NCBI RefSeq assembly: GCF_017874375.1
Contig: NZ_JAGGLK010000004.1
Span: forward strand, 60,240 to 124,239
Direction of reading: 5' to 3'
DNA: 64,000 bases
From: Methanohalophilus levihalophilus
GTDB lineage: Archaea; Halobacteriota; Methanosarcinia; Methanosarcinales; Methanosarcinaceae
This document shows positions 45,489 through 55,561 of the stretch, piece by piece. How positions within the stretch are numbered: the stretch's first letter is position 1; every line of letters starts with the position of its first letter. The notes below the pieces were generated by a model that saw only the letters and a list, made by a program, of their open reading frames with translations, had not been told where the DNA came from and did no database searches. A program made the translations under genes and the position numbers.

Positions 45489-47231
45489 ATGGACAGGTAT
45501 GAACAGGTTATTGAACTCGCTAAAAGGCGGGGTTTTTTATGGAGTTCCTTTGAGCTCTACGGAGGAACAGCCGGATTTTATGATTATGGTCCTCTCGGAA
45601 GCACTTTGAAGCGCAGGATTGAAAGTATCTGGCGCCAATTGTATGTGATTGAAGAAGGATTTATGGAAATTGAGACCCCCACAATCGGTATTGAAGACGT
45701 ATTTGTTGCTTCAGGCCATGTTGGAGGTTTTTCCGATCCGCTTTGCGAGTGCAGTGAATGCGGCGAGGCATTCAGGGCAGATCACCTGATTAGCGATATC
45801 GTAGAAATTGCTGATGCACTTTCAAATGAAGAAGTGGACGAAATAATCATAGAGCACAATGTTACCTGTCCCGAATGCGGAGGCAAACTTGGGAATGCCA
45901 CCGAATTCAACCTGATGTTCCAGACAAAAATCGGCCCTGGAAACGGACGTAACGGATACATGCGACCCGAAACAGCCCAGGGGATGTTTGTGAATTTCCA
46001 GAGGCTTTCAAGATTCTATCGTGAAAAGCTTCCATTTGGAACAACACAGATTGGAAAATCATACAGAAATGAAATTTCCCCACGTCAGGGAGTCATTCGC
46101 CTCAGAGAATTTACACAGGCTGAAGCAGAAATATTCATTGATCCTACAGAAAAGACACATCCTGAAATTGCACGTTTTGAAAATGAAGTCCTTACCCTAT
46201 ATTCCCAGGATGCACAGGAAAAGGGGGAAACAGAGTCAATGACCATTCGTGAAGCAATAGACAATAATATCATTGCACATGAATTCCTGGCATACCAGAT
46301 TGCACTGACCAATAATTTCCTGCAGCGTATTGGAATTGCACCGGACAAACTTCGTTTCAGGCAGCATATGAAAGACGAAATGGCCCACTATGCTATTGAC
46401 TGCTGGGATGCGGAAATCTGGATGGAGCGCTTTGGATGGGTTGAAACCGTAGGAATTGCAGACCGAACAGACTACGACTTGCTGGCACATGCTAAAATGA
46501 GCCAGGAAGAGCTTGCAATCTACAAGGAATATGATCAGCCTAAAATGATCAGGAAATTTGTAGTCAAGCCTGATATGGGCAAGCTTGGGCCACTTTTCAG
46601 GAATAAAGCAAAAGCTGTTGCAGATGAATTGCAAAAACTTGATGAAGAAACCCTGTCACAGAAAGAGATCACGGTCACAGTTGAAGGTGAGGAGTATAAG
46701 GTTCCATCCGAACTTGTTACCTTTGAAGAAGTAGAAGAGAAAGTTAGCGGTGAAACTGTCGTACCTCACGTAATAGAACCCTCCTATGGCATTGACAGGA
46801 TTTTCTATTCATTGATGGAACATGCTTTCAACACTGAAAGTGTTGCTTCAGAAGATGCTGAGGACGAAGAAAGAACGGTGCTGAAATTCAAGAGTGAGGT
46901 TGCACCTGTTCAGGTGGCAGTGCTACCCCTGATGGGAAAGCCAGAGCTTGCGACCCCCGCAAAGGAAATAATCAGGAAACTCACCAACCGTGGAATACTT
47001 GCCTCCTATGATGAGTCCGGAACTATCGGAAGGCGTTACCGCCGTAACGATGAAATAGGAACACCATATGCAGTCACCGTTGACTATGATAGCCTTGAGG
47101 ACGACACGGTAACAATCCGAGACCGCGACACTATGAAGCAGGTTCGCACTTCAATAGACGCACTTGAAAATACACTTGCAGAATTAATTTACGGGAAAAT
47201 AAGGTTTGAAGACGCAGGTAAGCTTCAATAA
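45489..47231 (+). CDS. glyS: Glycyl-tRNA synthetase
   Basis: A 580-residue class II synthetase of the archaeal/eukaryotic (alpha2) type. Motif 1 and the GGTAGFYDYGPLGS element come first, then a zinc-ribbon-like insertion (CECSECGEAF and CPECGGKLG), motif 2 around GKSYRNEISPRQGVIRLREF, and motif 3 in EPSYGIDRIFYSLM. The C-terminal anticodon-binding domain (about 470-565) follows. Length is normal for the family. It begins downstream of the tandem candidate RNAs and is followed by hef. Confidence 0.96.
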   Translation: MDRYEQVIELAKRRGFLWSSFELYGGTAGFYDYGPLGSTLKRRIESIWRQLYVIEEGFMEIETPTIGIEDVFVASGHVGGFSDPLCECSECGEAFRADHLISDIVEIADALSNEEVDEIIIEHNVTCPECGGKLGNATEFNLMFQTKIGPGNGRNGYMRPETAQGMFVNFQRLSRFYREKLPFGTTQIGKSYRNEISPRQGVIRLREFTQAEAEIFIDPTEKTHPEIARFENEVLTLYSQDAQEKGETESMTIREAIDNNIIAHEFLAYQIALTNNFLQRIGIAPDKLRFRQHMKDEMAHYAIDCWDAEIWMERFGWVETVGIADRTDYDLLAHAKMSQEELAIYKEYDQPKMIRKFVVKPDMGKLGPLFRNKAKAVADELQKLDEETLSQKEITVTVEGEEYKVPSELVTFEEVEEKVSGETVVPHVIEPSYGIDRIFYSLMEHAFNTESVASEDAEDEERTVLKFKSEVAPVQVAVLPLMGKPELATPAKEIIRKLTNRGILASYDESGTIGRRYRRNDEIGTPYAVTVDYDSLEDDTVTIRDRDTMKQVRTSIDALENTLAELIYGKIRFEDAGKLQ

Positions 47232-47306
47232 TACTTTCAATCCCCTTTACAAAACATTAAAAGGGGGAACTTCCTATTTTTTTACAAACCTGCTTTCTGC
47301 GAGACC

Positions 47307-49553
47307 ATGCAGTATATTACCCACCCATTGATCAAAACGGATACCGTTGAACAGCGACTTTACCAGCTTGATCTGACGTCCCGTGCACTATCCTCCCCAA
47401 CACTTGTAGTTTTACCAACAGGACTGGGAAAAACAATTGTCGCACTTCTGGTCATGTCTTCAAGGCTTGAAAAAGCAGGAGGAAAAGCACTGATTCTTTC
47501 ACCTACGAAACCGCTTGTGGAGCAGCATGCGGACTTTTTCCGCAAAGTTATGAATATACCTGAAGATGAGATCCTCACATTTACAGGCAGCACTCCGCCA
47601 TCCCAGAGGGAAGAAATGTGGAAAAAAGGAAAGGTCGTCGTTTCTACCCCGCAGGTAATTGAAAACGATCTTCTTGCAAAACGCATTGACTTAAAAGATG
47701 TTTCACACATTACATTTGATGAAGCACACCGGGCTGTTGGGAGATATGCTTATACTTACATTTCAGAACGCTACTTCAAGGAAGCTGGAAATCCCCTAAC
47801 TCTTGCAATTACCGCAAGTCCGGGGAGTACTGATGAAAAAATAGGCGAGATCTGCGAGAATCTCCACATCAGGAATATCGCAGTAAAAACGGAAGATGAC
47901 GCTGATGTAGTTCCTTACATCCAGAAAAAGAACATCGAGTGGATGCAAATCAATCTTCCTGAAGAGATGAAAAAACTCAAAGAGTTATTGGACAAAGTGC
48001 TTGATGACAGGTACAAAAAACTTGCCAACCTTGATATCAGTTTGCCGTTTGGGAAAAAAACCTCCAAAACAGAACTTCTTGCCCTCCAGAGAGGATTACA
48101 GGGAGAAATAAGAGGAGGAAAACCAGATCCAACTGTGTTCAGTGCATTATCAATTCTTGCAGAGATTATGAAAGTAAACCATGCAGTAGAAGTTACTGAA
48201 ACACAGGGAATTGAAGCTCTCAACAAATATATGGACAGGCTCGAAAAAGAAGCCGGAACAAAGAGTGGGAGCAAGGCATCGAAACGGCTTGCAGAAGATA
48301 TTCACATACGCCAGTTATACCATCGGCTTAAGGAATGTGGATCTGAGCATCCAAAGCTCGAAGCTGTAAAAGAGATTGTTGGAGAGCAGCTTAAAGACAA
48401 AACTGATTCCAGAGTAATCGTGTTCACAAACTACAGGGATACTGCGGAAATGGTGACTGCGGCATTGGAAGAAGTCAATGGCATCTCCCCTGTCAAATTC
48501 GTAGGACAGAGTTCAAAATATAAAGATAAGGGGCTTACGCAAAAACAACAGGTAGAGATTGTCAGCAAGTTCAGACAGGGAGAATACAACGTTCTTGTGG
48601 CAACATCCGTAGCCGAGGAAGGATTGGACATACCATCCACGGATCTTGTGCTGTTTTACGAACCGATCCCTTCAGAGATACGTAGCATCCAGAGAAAGGG
48701 GCGCACCGGAAGGAAAAACGAAGGAAGAGTTGTTGTTCTTGTCACCAAGGGAACGCGCGATGAAGGTTATTACTGGAGCAGCAAACGAAAAGAAAGGAAT
48801 ATGCAAAACAGTATTCGAATGTTGCAGGACTCCAACAATGGAGATGTAGTTGAGGAATTCCAGATGCCCGCCGAAAAACAACAAAGCCTTTCAGATTTTG
48901 AAGATGAAGATAAAATCCAGGTTGTGGTTGATCAGCGTGAAATCAGAAGCACTGTTGCGCGTAATCTGGAAAAGATCGGAGCAGACCTTACCTTAAAAAC
49001 CCTTGAAGTAGGGGATTATGTGGTCAGCGACAGACTCGCTATTGAACGAAAAGAAACCAGCGACTTTCTGAGTTCCCTCATAGAAGGAAAATTATTTGAT
49101 CAGATTTCAAACCTCGCGAATGCTTACGAAAAAGGAATCTTGCTTCTTGAAGGAGAAGGTTTATTCACCGGCAGAAAGATCAGCCCGAACTCCATTCATG
49201 GAGCATTGCTATCCATCAACCTCGACTTTGGAATCAGTGTTATTTACACCCGGGATGCAGATGATACCGCTTCCCTGATTTACCAGATTGCAAAGCGTGA
49301 ACAATCAGATGAAAAAAGAGTGGTTAATGCCCACGGGAAAAAGACGGCACGCCTGCTTTCGGAGCAGCAGGAATACATCATATCTGCAATTAATGAAATT
49401 GGGCCTGTGGCTGCAAGAAATCTGCTGTCACATTTTGGATCTGTGGAAAAAGTAATGTCTGCAACTGAAGAAGAACTCCTGAAGGTCAAACTAATAGGTC
49501 CAAAAACGGCTGCAAAAATAAAAGAAATTGTTGCCAGCGAATACAAGGCATAA
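47307..49553 (+). CDS. hef: Hef helicase/nuclease (XPF/FANCM family)
   Basis: A 748-residue fork-processing enzyme. The N-terminal superfamily 2 helicase has Walker A PTGLGKT (37-43), a DEAH box (ITFDEAHRAVG) and motif VI near QRKGRTGR. It is followed by an ERCC4-type nuclease domain with VVDQREIRS and the catalytic IERKETSDF. A C-terminal pair of helix-hairpin-helix motifs (INEIGPVAARNLLSHFG, KLIGPKTAAKI) binds branched DNA. It acts on stalled forks and flaps. It ends one base before the convergent autoantigen-type gene. Confidence 0.95.
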   Translation: MQYITHPLIKTDTVEQRLYQLDLTSRALSSPTLVVLPTGLGKTIVALLVMSSRLEKAGGKALILSPTKPLVEQHADFFRKVMNIPEDEILTFTGSTPPSQREEMWKKGKVVVSTPQVIENDLLAKRIDLKDVSHITFDEAHRAVGRYAYTYISERYFKEAGNPLTLAITASPGSTDEKIGEICENLHIRNIAVKTEDDADVVPYIQKKNIEWMQINLPEEMKKLKELLDKVLDDRYKKLANLDISLPFGKKTSKTELLALQRGLQGEIRGGKPDPTVFSALSILAEIMKVNHAVEVTETQGIEALNKYMDRLEKEAGTKSGSKASKRLAEDIHIRQLYHRLKECGSEHPKLEAVKEIVGEQLKDKTDSRVIVFTNYRDTAEMVTAALEEVNGISPVKFVGQSSKYKDKGLTQKQQVEIVSKFRQGEYNVLVATSVAEEGLDIPSTDLVLFYEPIPSEIRSIQRKGRTGRKNEGRVVVLVTKGTRDEGYYWSSKRKERNMQNSIRMLQDSNNGDVVEEFQMPAEKQQSLSDFEDEDKIQVVVDQREIRSTVARNLEKIGADLTLKTLEVGDYVVSDRLAIERKETSDFLSSLIEGKLFDQISNLANAYEKGILLLEGEGLFTGRKISPNSIHGALLSINLDFGISVIYTRDADDTASLIYQIAKREQSDEKRVVNAHGKKTARLLSEQQEYIISAINEIGPVAARNLLSHFGSVEKVMSATEEELLKVKLIGPKTAAKIKEIVASEYKA

Positions 49554-50117
49554 TTACAATTTCTTTATGCGTTCGGCAAGATTGAGAGTCCTTTCAACAA
49601 GATCAAGTTTTTCGGTAACTTTTTGTATGTCTGATTCCCCTGACATCTGCAATGCAACCTTTTCAAGATTCTGCAAAAGAGCCCGTCCAAGAGCTTGGGG
49701 ATCGGAAGTTGAAGTAAAATCTGTAGAAGCGGTGGTTGATTTGTCAGGAGTTACAACTTGCTCTTTTGATGAAGAAGCAGCGGATTCAACCAATTTTTCA
49801 CTCTTATCCCCTTCCTCCGGGGCAGAAACGGTTTCATTTACGGAAGAAATTGTTGGCGCAACCTCTTCACTGACAGCTATTGATGAAGATTGTTTACTTT
49901 CTGCCCGAGAAACAGAAACCGATTCCTCTTTTGGAGTTGCTAATGTTTGCTCACCCAAAGTACTGCAAACCGGACATAAAATCTCACCATGATAGCGGAA
50001 AAAAGGAGCACCACAAACATTGCAATGCTGTGCAAGCATAGTTCCCCCTGATTCCAGTAAACGTGATATCTGTTGAATTTTATAGTCGCCGTCTTTGATG
50101 CTTTCAGCACTTGACAT
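49554..50117 (-). CDS. Sjogren/scleroderma autoantigen 1 (p27)-family zinc-ribbon protein
   Basis: A 187-residue protein of the archaeal COG1645 type. A short helical start is followed by a zinc ribbon (CNVCGAPFFRYHGEILCPVC, about 36-55), a long low-complexity acidic/Ser/Thr linker (about 60-135) and a C-terminal helix that could mediate oligomerisation. The cellular role is unknown. Its stop directly abuts the stop of hef, so the two genes are convergent with no spacer. Confidence 0.82.
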   Translation of the reverse strand: MSSAESIKDGDYKIQQISRLLESGGTMLAQHCNVCGAPFFRYHGEILCPVCSTLGEQTLATPKEESVSVSRAESKQSSSIAVSEEVAPTISSVNETVSAPEEGDKSEKLVESAASSSKEQVVTPDKSTTASTDFTSTSDPQALGRALLQNLEKVALQMSGESDIQKVTEKLDLVERTLNLAERIKKL

Positions 50118-50406
50118 ATAACCACCTTATAAGGCAACATAATATATAACGTGTTCTATATTAGTCAGGACATTAATGCTGCCTATCCACATTTCCATCA
50201 AACGAGGTATTACTCATAACTTAAGGTATTCAAAGCATAAAACTCTTTTACTACCTACAGTCAGTAACTATCCTAAGCCTGTTTTCCTATTTAAAAATCT
50301 GCATTTTGAATGGAAATCATGAATATACTTTTATAGGATATGCCTGTTTACATTACAGCAGGTAACACTTATTTTACGTATTTTTACATGTGCAAAGGTG
50401 ATTAAA
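50118..50406. other. Bidirectional promoter region
   Basis: This gap separates the autoantigen-type gene from the UPF0147 gene. It has minus-strand TATA-like ATATATAACG (about 50140-50150), and on the plus strand GATATGCC and TTTATAGGATATG near 50330-50345. No gene or RNA structure is evident. Confidence 0.3.
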
Positions 50407-50679
50407 ATGCTGTCGGCTAATACTGAAGATGTAATACAGCAATGTGTTCAGGTGCTGGAACAAATTGGAAATGATAACTCAGTACCACGCAATATAAGGC
50501 GCTCTGCCAACGAAATAGTGGAAAGACTCAACAACGTTGACGAACCAATGTACCTGAGAACTTCCATGAGTATATCAATTCTCGAAGACATCAGTAATGA
50601 TCCCAACATACCACTTCACACAAGGACACTGATCTGGAACGTTGCCAGTCAGCTTGAAACAATTCCAGTCGACGAGTGA
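50407..50679 (+). CDS. UPF0147 family protein
   Basis: A 90-residue helical protein of the archaeal UPF0147 family, conserved but without known function. The signatures are [19 protein letters not shown] and [21 protein letters not shown] start at the ATG at 50407 because GGTGAT, a perfect match to the 16S 3' end, lies 4 bases upstream; a GTG at 50398 lies within that site. The translin-like gene starts 52 nt later. Confidence 0.88.
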   Translation: MLSANTEDVIQQCVQVLEQIGNDNSVPRNIRRSANEIVERLNNVDEPMYLRTSMSISILEDISNDPNIPLHTRTLIWNVASQLETIPVDE

Positions 50680-50730
50680 TTCTCACTCAACTACTGTCTT
50701 TTTTGTACACATCCGGGGACATGGAGGAAA

Positions 50731-51366
50731 ATGGTTCCGGAAGCAGAAACTTCTCAATTATTTGGAATTCTTGAACGTCTAGATTCAAGGGACAGGGTAA
50801 GAGAGAAAGGGCTTATTCTTGCACGCAATGTCGTAAGATGTTGCCGCAAATCCATAATGGGAATCCATCGGGGAGATATAAAACAGGCAATATCCCTGAA
50901 AGATGAGGCAGCCGGGCTTTTAAAAGAAATGCATGAATTGCTTTCACCCTATCCGGAATTATACTATTCCGGCACATTTGATACCGCGCAACAAGAGTAT
51001 GTAGAGTGCTATATAACTTATGAGTTGCTTTGCGAAAAAAAAATTCTTCCAGATATTCCGGGTCCGGAAGAGCTTGGTGTAAAGGACAGTGCCTACCTCA
51101 ACGGGCTAGCCGACACAGGAGGAGAACTCCGGCGTCATATCCTTGATATGATAATGAAAGGGCAGTCATCTGAAGGAAAAAAGTATTTAGACATGATGGA
51201 CAACATTTACTCACTTCTGGTAATGTTTGATCATCCGGATGCACTAACGTCCAACCTGAGGCGCCGCACAGATGTGATGCGTTCCCTTACAGACAAAACC
51301 CGGGGGGAACTGGCAAGTGCAATTAAACAACGTGAACTCCAGCAGGCGTTAAATAGAACCAATTAA
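50731..51366 (+). CDS. Translin-family protein
   Basis: A 211-residue all-helical protein of the archaeal translin group (COG2178), which in other organisms binds single-stranded RNA or DNA and, with TRAX, degrades passenger RNA or tRNA fragments. The pattern LARNVVRCCRKSIMGIHRGD and the C-terminal KTRGELASAIKQRELQQAL are typical. GGAGG four bases before the ATG is a strong ribosome site. It lies 22 nt upstream of sepS and is probably co-transcribed, which hints at a tRNA-linked function. Confidence 0.85.
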   Translation: MVPEAETSQLFGILERLDSRDRVREKGLILARNVVRCCRKSIMGIHRGDIKQAISLKDEAAGLLKEMHELLSPYPELYYSGTFDTAQQEYVECYITYELLCEKKILPDIPGPEELGVKDSAYLNGLADTGGELRRHILDMIMKGQSSEGKKYLDMMDNIYSLLVMFDHPDALTSNLRRRTDVMRSLTDKTRGELASAIKQRELQQALNRTN

Positions 51367-51388
51367 TAGAGAATCACAGGTAATTATC

Positions 51389-53008
51389 ATGAAATTTGAT
51401 CCCGAATCCATCAAAAAACAGGCGGAGGAAGATTTTGACCGTGCATGGAATGAAACTGCCTCCTATGTAAAATTTCCTATTTTAAACGAGAGGTACCCTC
51501 AGGTATCCCTTCGGTACGGGAAACCCCATCCGGTTTACGATACAATATCAAAGCTAAGGGAAGCATACCTGAGATTGGGTTTTGAGGAAATGATGAACCC
51601 TCTTATTGTCGATGAAACTGAAGTCCACAAACAATTCGGACCTGAGGCCCTGGCTGTTCTTGACAGGTGTTTCTACCTCGCAGGCCTTCCACGCCCTAAT
51701 GTAGGAATATCGGACGAGCGTATTGCGAAAATAAAGGAAATGCTCGGGGATGTAGGGGACGAAGGAATTGCAATTATCCGCGAGGAATTGCATGCATACA
51801 AGAAAGGAACAATTGAAGGTGACGATCTTGTTTCCGAAATGTCAGGAAAGCTGGGACTTTCAGATTCCCTCATTGCAGAAATGATCGAAGAGATTTTCCC
51901 GGAGTTCAAGGAACTAACGCCTGTTGCAGCAACTAAAACACTACGAAGCCACATGACATCCGGGTGGTTTATCAGCCTCTCGGAAATGATTGGACGCAGG
52001 GAACCGCCATTCCATTTGTTTTCAATTGACAGATGTTTCAGGAGAGAGCAGCAGGAAGATGCCTCTCGCCTCATGACTTATTACTCCGCATCCTGTGTGA
52101 TAATGGATGAAGACGTCACTGTGGATTACGGCAAAGCAGTTTCTGAAGGATTGCTTTCCCAATTCGGGTTTGAAAAATTCCTTTTCAGGCCGGATGAGAA
52201 ACGCAGTAAATATTACACCCCTGAAACGCAAATCGAAGTTTTCGCATACCATCCCAAGCTAGTTGGATCAAATACCAAATACTCTGACGGATGGATAGAA
52301 ATTGCAACTTTTGGAATCTACTCCCCACTTGCGCTTTCCAAGTATAATATACCTTATCCGGTGATGAATCTGGGACTTGGTGTTGAGCGGTTAGCCATGA
52401 TACTTTTTGAAGCAACAGATCTCAGGGGCATGTCCTACCCACAGATTGCCCAGTATTCCGAATGGGAACTCTCTGACAGTGACCTCGCAAAAATGATTTC
52501 CATTGCAGAAATTCCAAAAACTGAAGAAGGAAAAGAGATTTTCAAATCTATTGTCCGTGAAGCGGAATTACATGCAAGTGAACCCAGCCCTTGTGAATTT
52601 GCCGCATGGGAAGGGGAACTAATGGGTAAGAAAGTCAAAGTTTCTGTTGTTGAACCTGAAGAAGAAACAAAACTTTGCGGCCCTGCAGCTTTCAATGAAG
52701 TTGTTGCATACAACAATGACATTCTTGGGCTTCCAGACACAAAGAAGTGGAAGAAAGCTTTCGAAAACCATTCTGCAAGAACTGGAATAAAGTTCATAGA
52801 TGCCCTTGCTTCAAAAGCCGCAAGGGAAATCGAAAAGGCAGTTGAAAACGGTTTAACAGAAACCGAAACCCGTGCAAGGATTGTTAAAACCCCGGCCGAG
52901 ATCAACATTGCACTAAATCCACTTGCACAACGCTTCATCACTGGAAAGAAAAAGAAAATTGACATCCGTGGACCTGTGTTTACAACAATACGTGCAGAAA
53001 TAGAGTGA
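51389..53008 (+). CDS. sepS: O-phosphoseryl-tRNA(Cys) synthetase
   Basis: A 539-residue class II synthetase that charges tRNA-Cys with O-phosphoserine, the first half of the two-step Cys-tRNA route of methanogens. Motif 2 lies in FSIDRCFRREQQEDASRL, and the phosphoserine-binding MTSGWF and TYYSASC elements are present. Motif 3 is NLGLGVERLAMI. The C-terminal anticodon-binding part is at about 410-530. The partner SepCysS is not in the window. The translin gene upstream and the DUF169 gene downstream are on the same strand. Confidence 0.96.
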   Translation: MKFDPESIKKQAEEDFDRAWNETASYVKFPILNERYPQVSLRYGKPHPVYDTISKLREAYLRLGFEEMMNPLIVDETEVHKQFGPEALAVLDRCFYLAGLPRPNVGISDERIAKIKEMLGDVGDEGIAIIREELHAYKKGTIEGDDLVSEMSGKLGLSDSLIAEMIEEIFPEFKELTPVAATKTLRSHMTSGWFISLSEMIGRREPPFHLFSIDRCFRREQQEDASRLMTYYSASCVIMDEDVTVDYGKAVSEGLLSQFGFEKFLFRPDEKRSKYYTPETQIEVFAYHPKLVGSNTKYSDGWIEIATFGIYSPLALSKYNIPYPVMNLGLGVERLAMILFEATDLRGMSYPQIAQYSEWELSDSDLAKMISIAEIPKTEEGKEIFKSIVREAELHASEPSPCEFAAWEGELMGKKVKVSVVEPEEETKLCGPAAFNEVVAYNNDILGLPDTKKWKKAFENHSARTGIKFIDALASKAAREIEKAVENGLTETETRARIVKTPAEINIALNPLAQRFITGKKKKIDIRGPVFTTIRAEIE

Positions 53009-53026
53009 ATTTGATGAAGGTTTTTA

Positions 53027-53662
53027 ATGTCTGGAAAACTGCCGGAAATGGACAAATTATGCACGCTCATGGACGATGGAGAGCCAGTGTGCATCACATT
53101 TCTAAAATCCAGTGACGGGAAAGCATCAGATAAATTATACTGTGAGCTGGTGAGTGAAGCAAGGTATGGGAAAAAGTTCCATATCAACTCACAGCGGTGC
53201 GGTCCAGGGGATTATGTACTTGGAAAATCCGAAATCCCGCCTTCTGAGTATTATCTCAAAAGCGGAAGATATCAGGATGAAGAAGCAGCAGAAAATGCAG
53301 CTACAAATTTGCCAAGAATTGAAAGGAAATACGAGTCTATTGAAATCGTACCACTTTCCCTTACAAAAAATCCCTTTGATATTTGCATTTTATACCTGAA
53401 ACCTGAATCCGCAATGAGGATTGTTCAGGCATTCGCTTACCTGAAAGGGGAGAAAAATATAATTGACACAATCGGTGCAGCCTCCGTATGTGGCGACTGC
53501 ACTGCAAGACCCTTGGAGAGCGGCATCGGATTATCATTTGGTTGTAAGGGTTCAAGAAAGCATAGCTTCTACCCCGACTCCGAAGTCCCACTGGGATTGC
53601 ATTACGACTTAGTGGAACAAATTAACCGGGCACTGGGGAAACTCCCCGAAACCCGGCAATAA
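53027..53662 (+). CDS. DUF169 family protein
   Basis: A 211-residue cytoplasmic protein of the DUF169 family. Conserved cysteines occur in NSQRCGPGDYVLG, SVCGDCTARP and SFGCKGSRK, suggesting a metal or iron-sulfur ligand set. The function is unknown; relatives are common in anaerobes and some sit near corrinoid or tungsten/molybdenum genes. AGGT precedes the ATG. It follows sepS by 18 nt. Confidence 0.85.
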   Translation: MSGKLPEMDKLCTLMDDGEPVCITFLKSSDGKASDKLYCELVSEARYGKKFHINSQRCGPGDYVLGKSEIPPSEYYLKSGRYQDEEAAENAATNLPRIERKYESIEIVPLSLTKNPFDICILYLKPESAMRIVQAFAYLKGEKNIIDTIGAASVCGDCTARPLESGIGLSFGCKGSRKHSFYPDSEVPLGLHYDLVEQINRALGKLPETRQ

Positions 53663-53665
53663 AAA

Positions 53666-54055
53666 TTATCTTGCATCGTAAAATGAAACTGCTTCTGCTT
53701 CAGTTACCGTAACATGACCTATCTGATTAGACAAAACCTTCCTAACCCTTCCAACACAACGGGGACGAATCTGTATCCTGATCATTGTGGTTTCTCTTTC
53801 CTCATAGTAGCTGTCATTGCTGTTAACAATTCGATGAGTCGCTACCTGATGTTGGGTAACTGAACCTATAATTCCCATGGTTCCGGGAGTTAAATCCTGT
53901 GTACTGGTTGAAGTCAGGAAAATCTCCTCACCAACTTCAAGATCCAGGGAGGCAAGGAAGTTCTGAGGACTACGTATTTCAATAGTCCTGAGCATATGAT
54001 CCTTGAGATCCTGCATAGCAGAATATGAAATACTTGTTAGCGTCTTGTACTCCAT
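53666..54055 (-). CDS. DUF473-like archaeal protein
   Basis: A 129-residue protein with the DUF473 pattern: RTIEIRSPQNFLASLDLEVGEE, DLTPGTMGIIGSV and YYEERETTMIRIQI. It is beta-rich and cytoplasmic. The start is the ATG at 54055, with GGGTGAT five bases before it; a GTG at 54064 falls within that site and overlaps the upstream stop. It is 5 nt from the PAC2-family gene and co-transcribed with it. Function unknown. Confidence 0.78.
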   Translation of the reverse strand: MEYKTLTSISYSAMQDLKDHMLRTIEIRSPQNFLASLDLEVGEEIFLTSTSTQDLTPGTMGIIGSVTQHQVATHRIVNSNDSYYEERETTMIRIQIRPRCVGRVRKVLSNQIGHVTVTEAEAVSFYDAR

Positions 54056-54060
54056 ATTTA

Positions 54061-54801
54061 TCACCCGTACATCGGGAATTCTTTTCTTGGGGAAGTTGAT
54101 TGTTCACTTGTACGTACATCTTCGGCCAATTTCTGCATTTCCACTTCTATTCTTTCTGCCTGTTCAATCAAGCTTTCCGTATCTATGGACAAATCATAAA
54201 TTGAGTTCAGGGAGTTTATTACGGCTGCTGCAGCCCTTGGATCCGGATTCTGACTGCGTGTCGCGCCAAGAAGGCTTATTGCAGGAATAGCCTGCATGAA
54301 GCATTCAGACATTATACTGCCTGAAATACCGGAAATCGTGCCCATCTGGAAAATCTCAACCTCATTTTCAATTTTCTTCAGCATATCATCTGTCGTTGCT
54401 GCACCAAAGACCTTTGATTCATCAGCCATAGTGGCAATTCCGGCAATTGAAACCACTTCCTTAACCCCTACGGCGGAAGCCCAGTCAATCAGCACTTTGC
54501 TGACATCATAGGATGCTGATGGACTTATAGGAATATCAGAAACAACCATTATGAGATTCTGCTCCTCACTTTCGTAAATGCGAACAGGCATGTTTATTAT
54601 CCCCTCATAAAGGACGGCAATCGGAGGGAAAAAGCGTGATTCCATAGAACCTATGTATTCCATGGAAAGCTCCTCGATTATCTGCTGACTTGCTATGTTA
54701 CCAACCAGACCAATGCCCGGGAAACCCTCGATGAGTAAAGGATCCTTCGATTTGATCTCGCTGGTAGTTATTTTGACATCTTCAAACTCCTTGCCTGACA
54801 A
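54061..54801 (-). CDS. PAC2-family (proteasome assembly chaperone-like) protein
   Basis: A 246-residue protein of the archaeal COG2047/PAC2 family. The characteristic start LLIEGFPGIGLVGNIASQQII and later GAATTDDMLKK, GTISGISGSIMSEC and LLGATRSQNPDPRAAAAVI fit the nucleoside-phosphorylase-like fold. Eukaryotic homologues (PAC1/PAC2) help assemble the 20S proteasome; the archaeal role is not proven. It is upstream of and co-transcribed with the DUF473-like gene. Confidence 0.88.
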   Translation of the reverse strand: MSGKEFEDVKITTSEIKSKDPLLIEGFPGIGLVGNIASQQIIEELSMEYIGSMESRFFPPIAVLYEGIINMPVRIYESEEQNLIMVVSDIPISPSASYDVSKVLIDWASAVGVKEVVSIAGIATMADESKVFGAATTDDMLKKIENEVEIFQMGTISGISGSIMSECFMQAIPAISLLGATRSQNPDPRAAAAVINSLNSIYDLSIDTESLIEQAERIEVEMQKLAEDVRTSEQSTSPRKEFPMYG

Positions 54802-54933
54802 AAAACCACCTCTGTTGACTAAATGTTATCCTCTTTTATTTCATGGTGAATACTTATAGATAAGATCATCGTTTGTAAATAATAAACTGATAAGGTAACA
54901 ACAATTAACCTAAGACAAGAATGAGGTGTTGAA

Positions 54934-55521
54934 ATGGAAAAGTCTGTAGTATATTTTGATAATGTTGGGAAAGAAAATACAGAAGAAGTGGCTGCTGCCG
55001 TAGCCAAAAGAGCTGAAGAACTTGGGATTAAGCACATCGTAGTTGCCAGTACCGAGGGGTACACTGCACTAAAAGTGGCAGAAGCAACACATGACATGGA
55101 TGTGAAAATCATAGCTATGACCCATCAATACGGATTACGCGAAGAAGGAAAATGGGAAATGGACGATGAGAATTACAGGAAGCTCACTGAAATGGGAGTG
55201 CTTGTCACAACCCAATCTCACCCATTTGGTTGCGTGGAACGTACAATGTCCAAGAAGTACGGGGGAGCAAGCCGGACAGATGTGATTTCAGATACACTCC
55301 GTGCAGTGTTCGGGAAAGGATTCAAGGTAGCTCTTGAAGTTACAATGATGGCTGCGGACTCGGGACACATCCCTGTTTCAAAGGATGCTGAAATAATTGC
55401 TATTGGTGGCACCCGGCAGGGAGCAGATGTAGCCGTAGTCGTAAGACCTGCACACTCACAGAACTTTTTCGGATTGCAGGTCCGTGAAATCATTGCTATG
55501 CCCAGAGCAAAAGAAGATTAA
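54934..55521 (+). CDS. Pyruvate kinase alpha/beta (C-terminal)-domain protein
   Basis: A 195-residue single-domain protein with the fold of the C-terminal domain of pyruvate kinase. It has ASTEGYTALKVAEATHDM and ADSGHIPVSKDAEIIAIGG. There is no catalytic barrel, so it is not a pyruvate kinase; the function of these stand-alone archaeal proteins is unknown. GAGGTG before the ATG is a strong ribosome site. A CAGGGA/TCCCTG hairpin (55534-55551) follows the stop. Confidence 0.85.
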   Translation: MEKSVVYFDNVGKENTEEVAAAVAKRAEELGIKHIVVASTEGYTALKVAEATHDMDVKIIAMTHQYGLREEGKWEMDDENYRKLTEMGVLVTTQSHPFGCVERTMSKKYGGASRTDVISDTLRAVFGKGFKVALEVTMMAADSGHIPVSKDAEIIAIGGTRQGADVAVVVRPAHSQNFFGLQVREIIAMPRAKED

Positions 55522-55533
55522 AACTGTTTTTGG

Positions 55534-55551
55534 CAGGGAATCTTCTCCCTG
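55534..55551 (+). terminator. Small hairpin after the pyruvate-kinase-domain gene
   Basis: CAGGGA-ATCTTC-TCCCTG is a perfect 6-bp stem 12 nt after the stop codon. It lacks a long T tract, so it may stabilise the 3' end rather than terminate. Confidence 0.4.
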
Positions 55552-55561
55552 CTGTAACCAA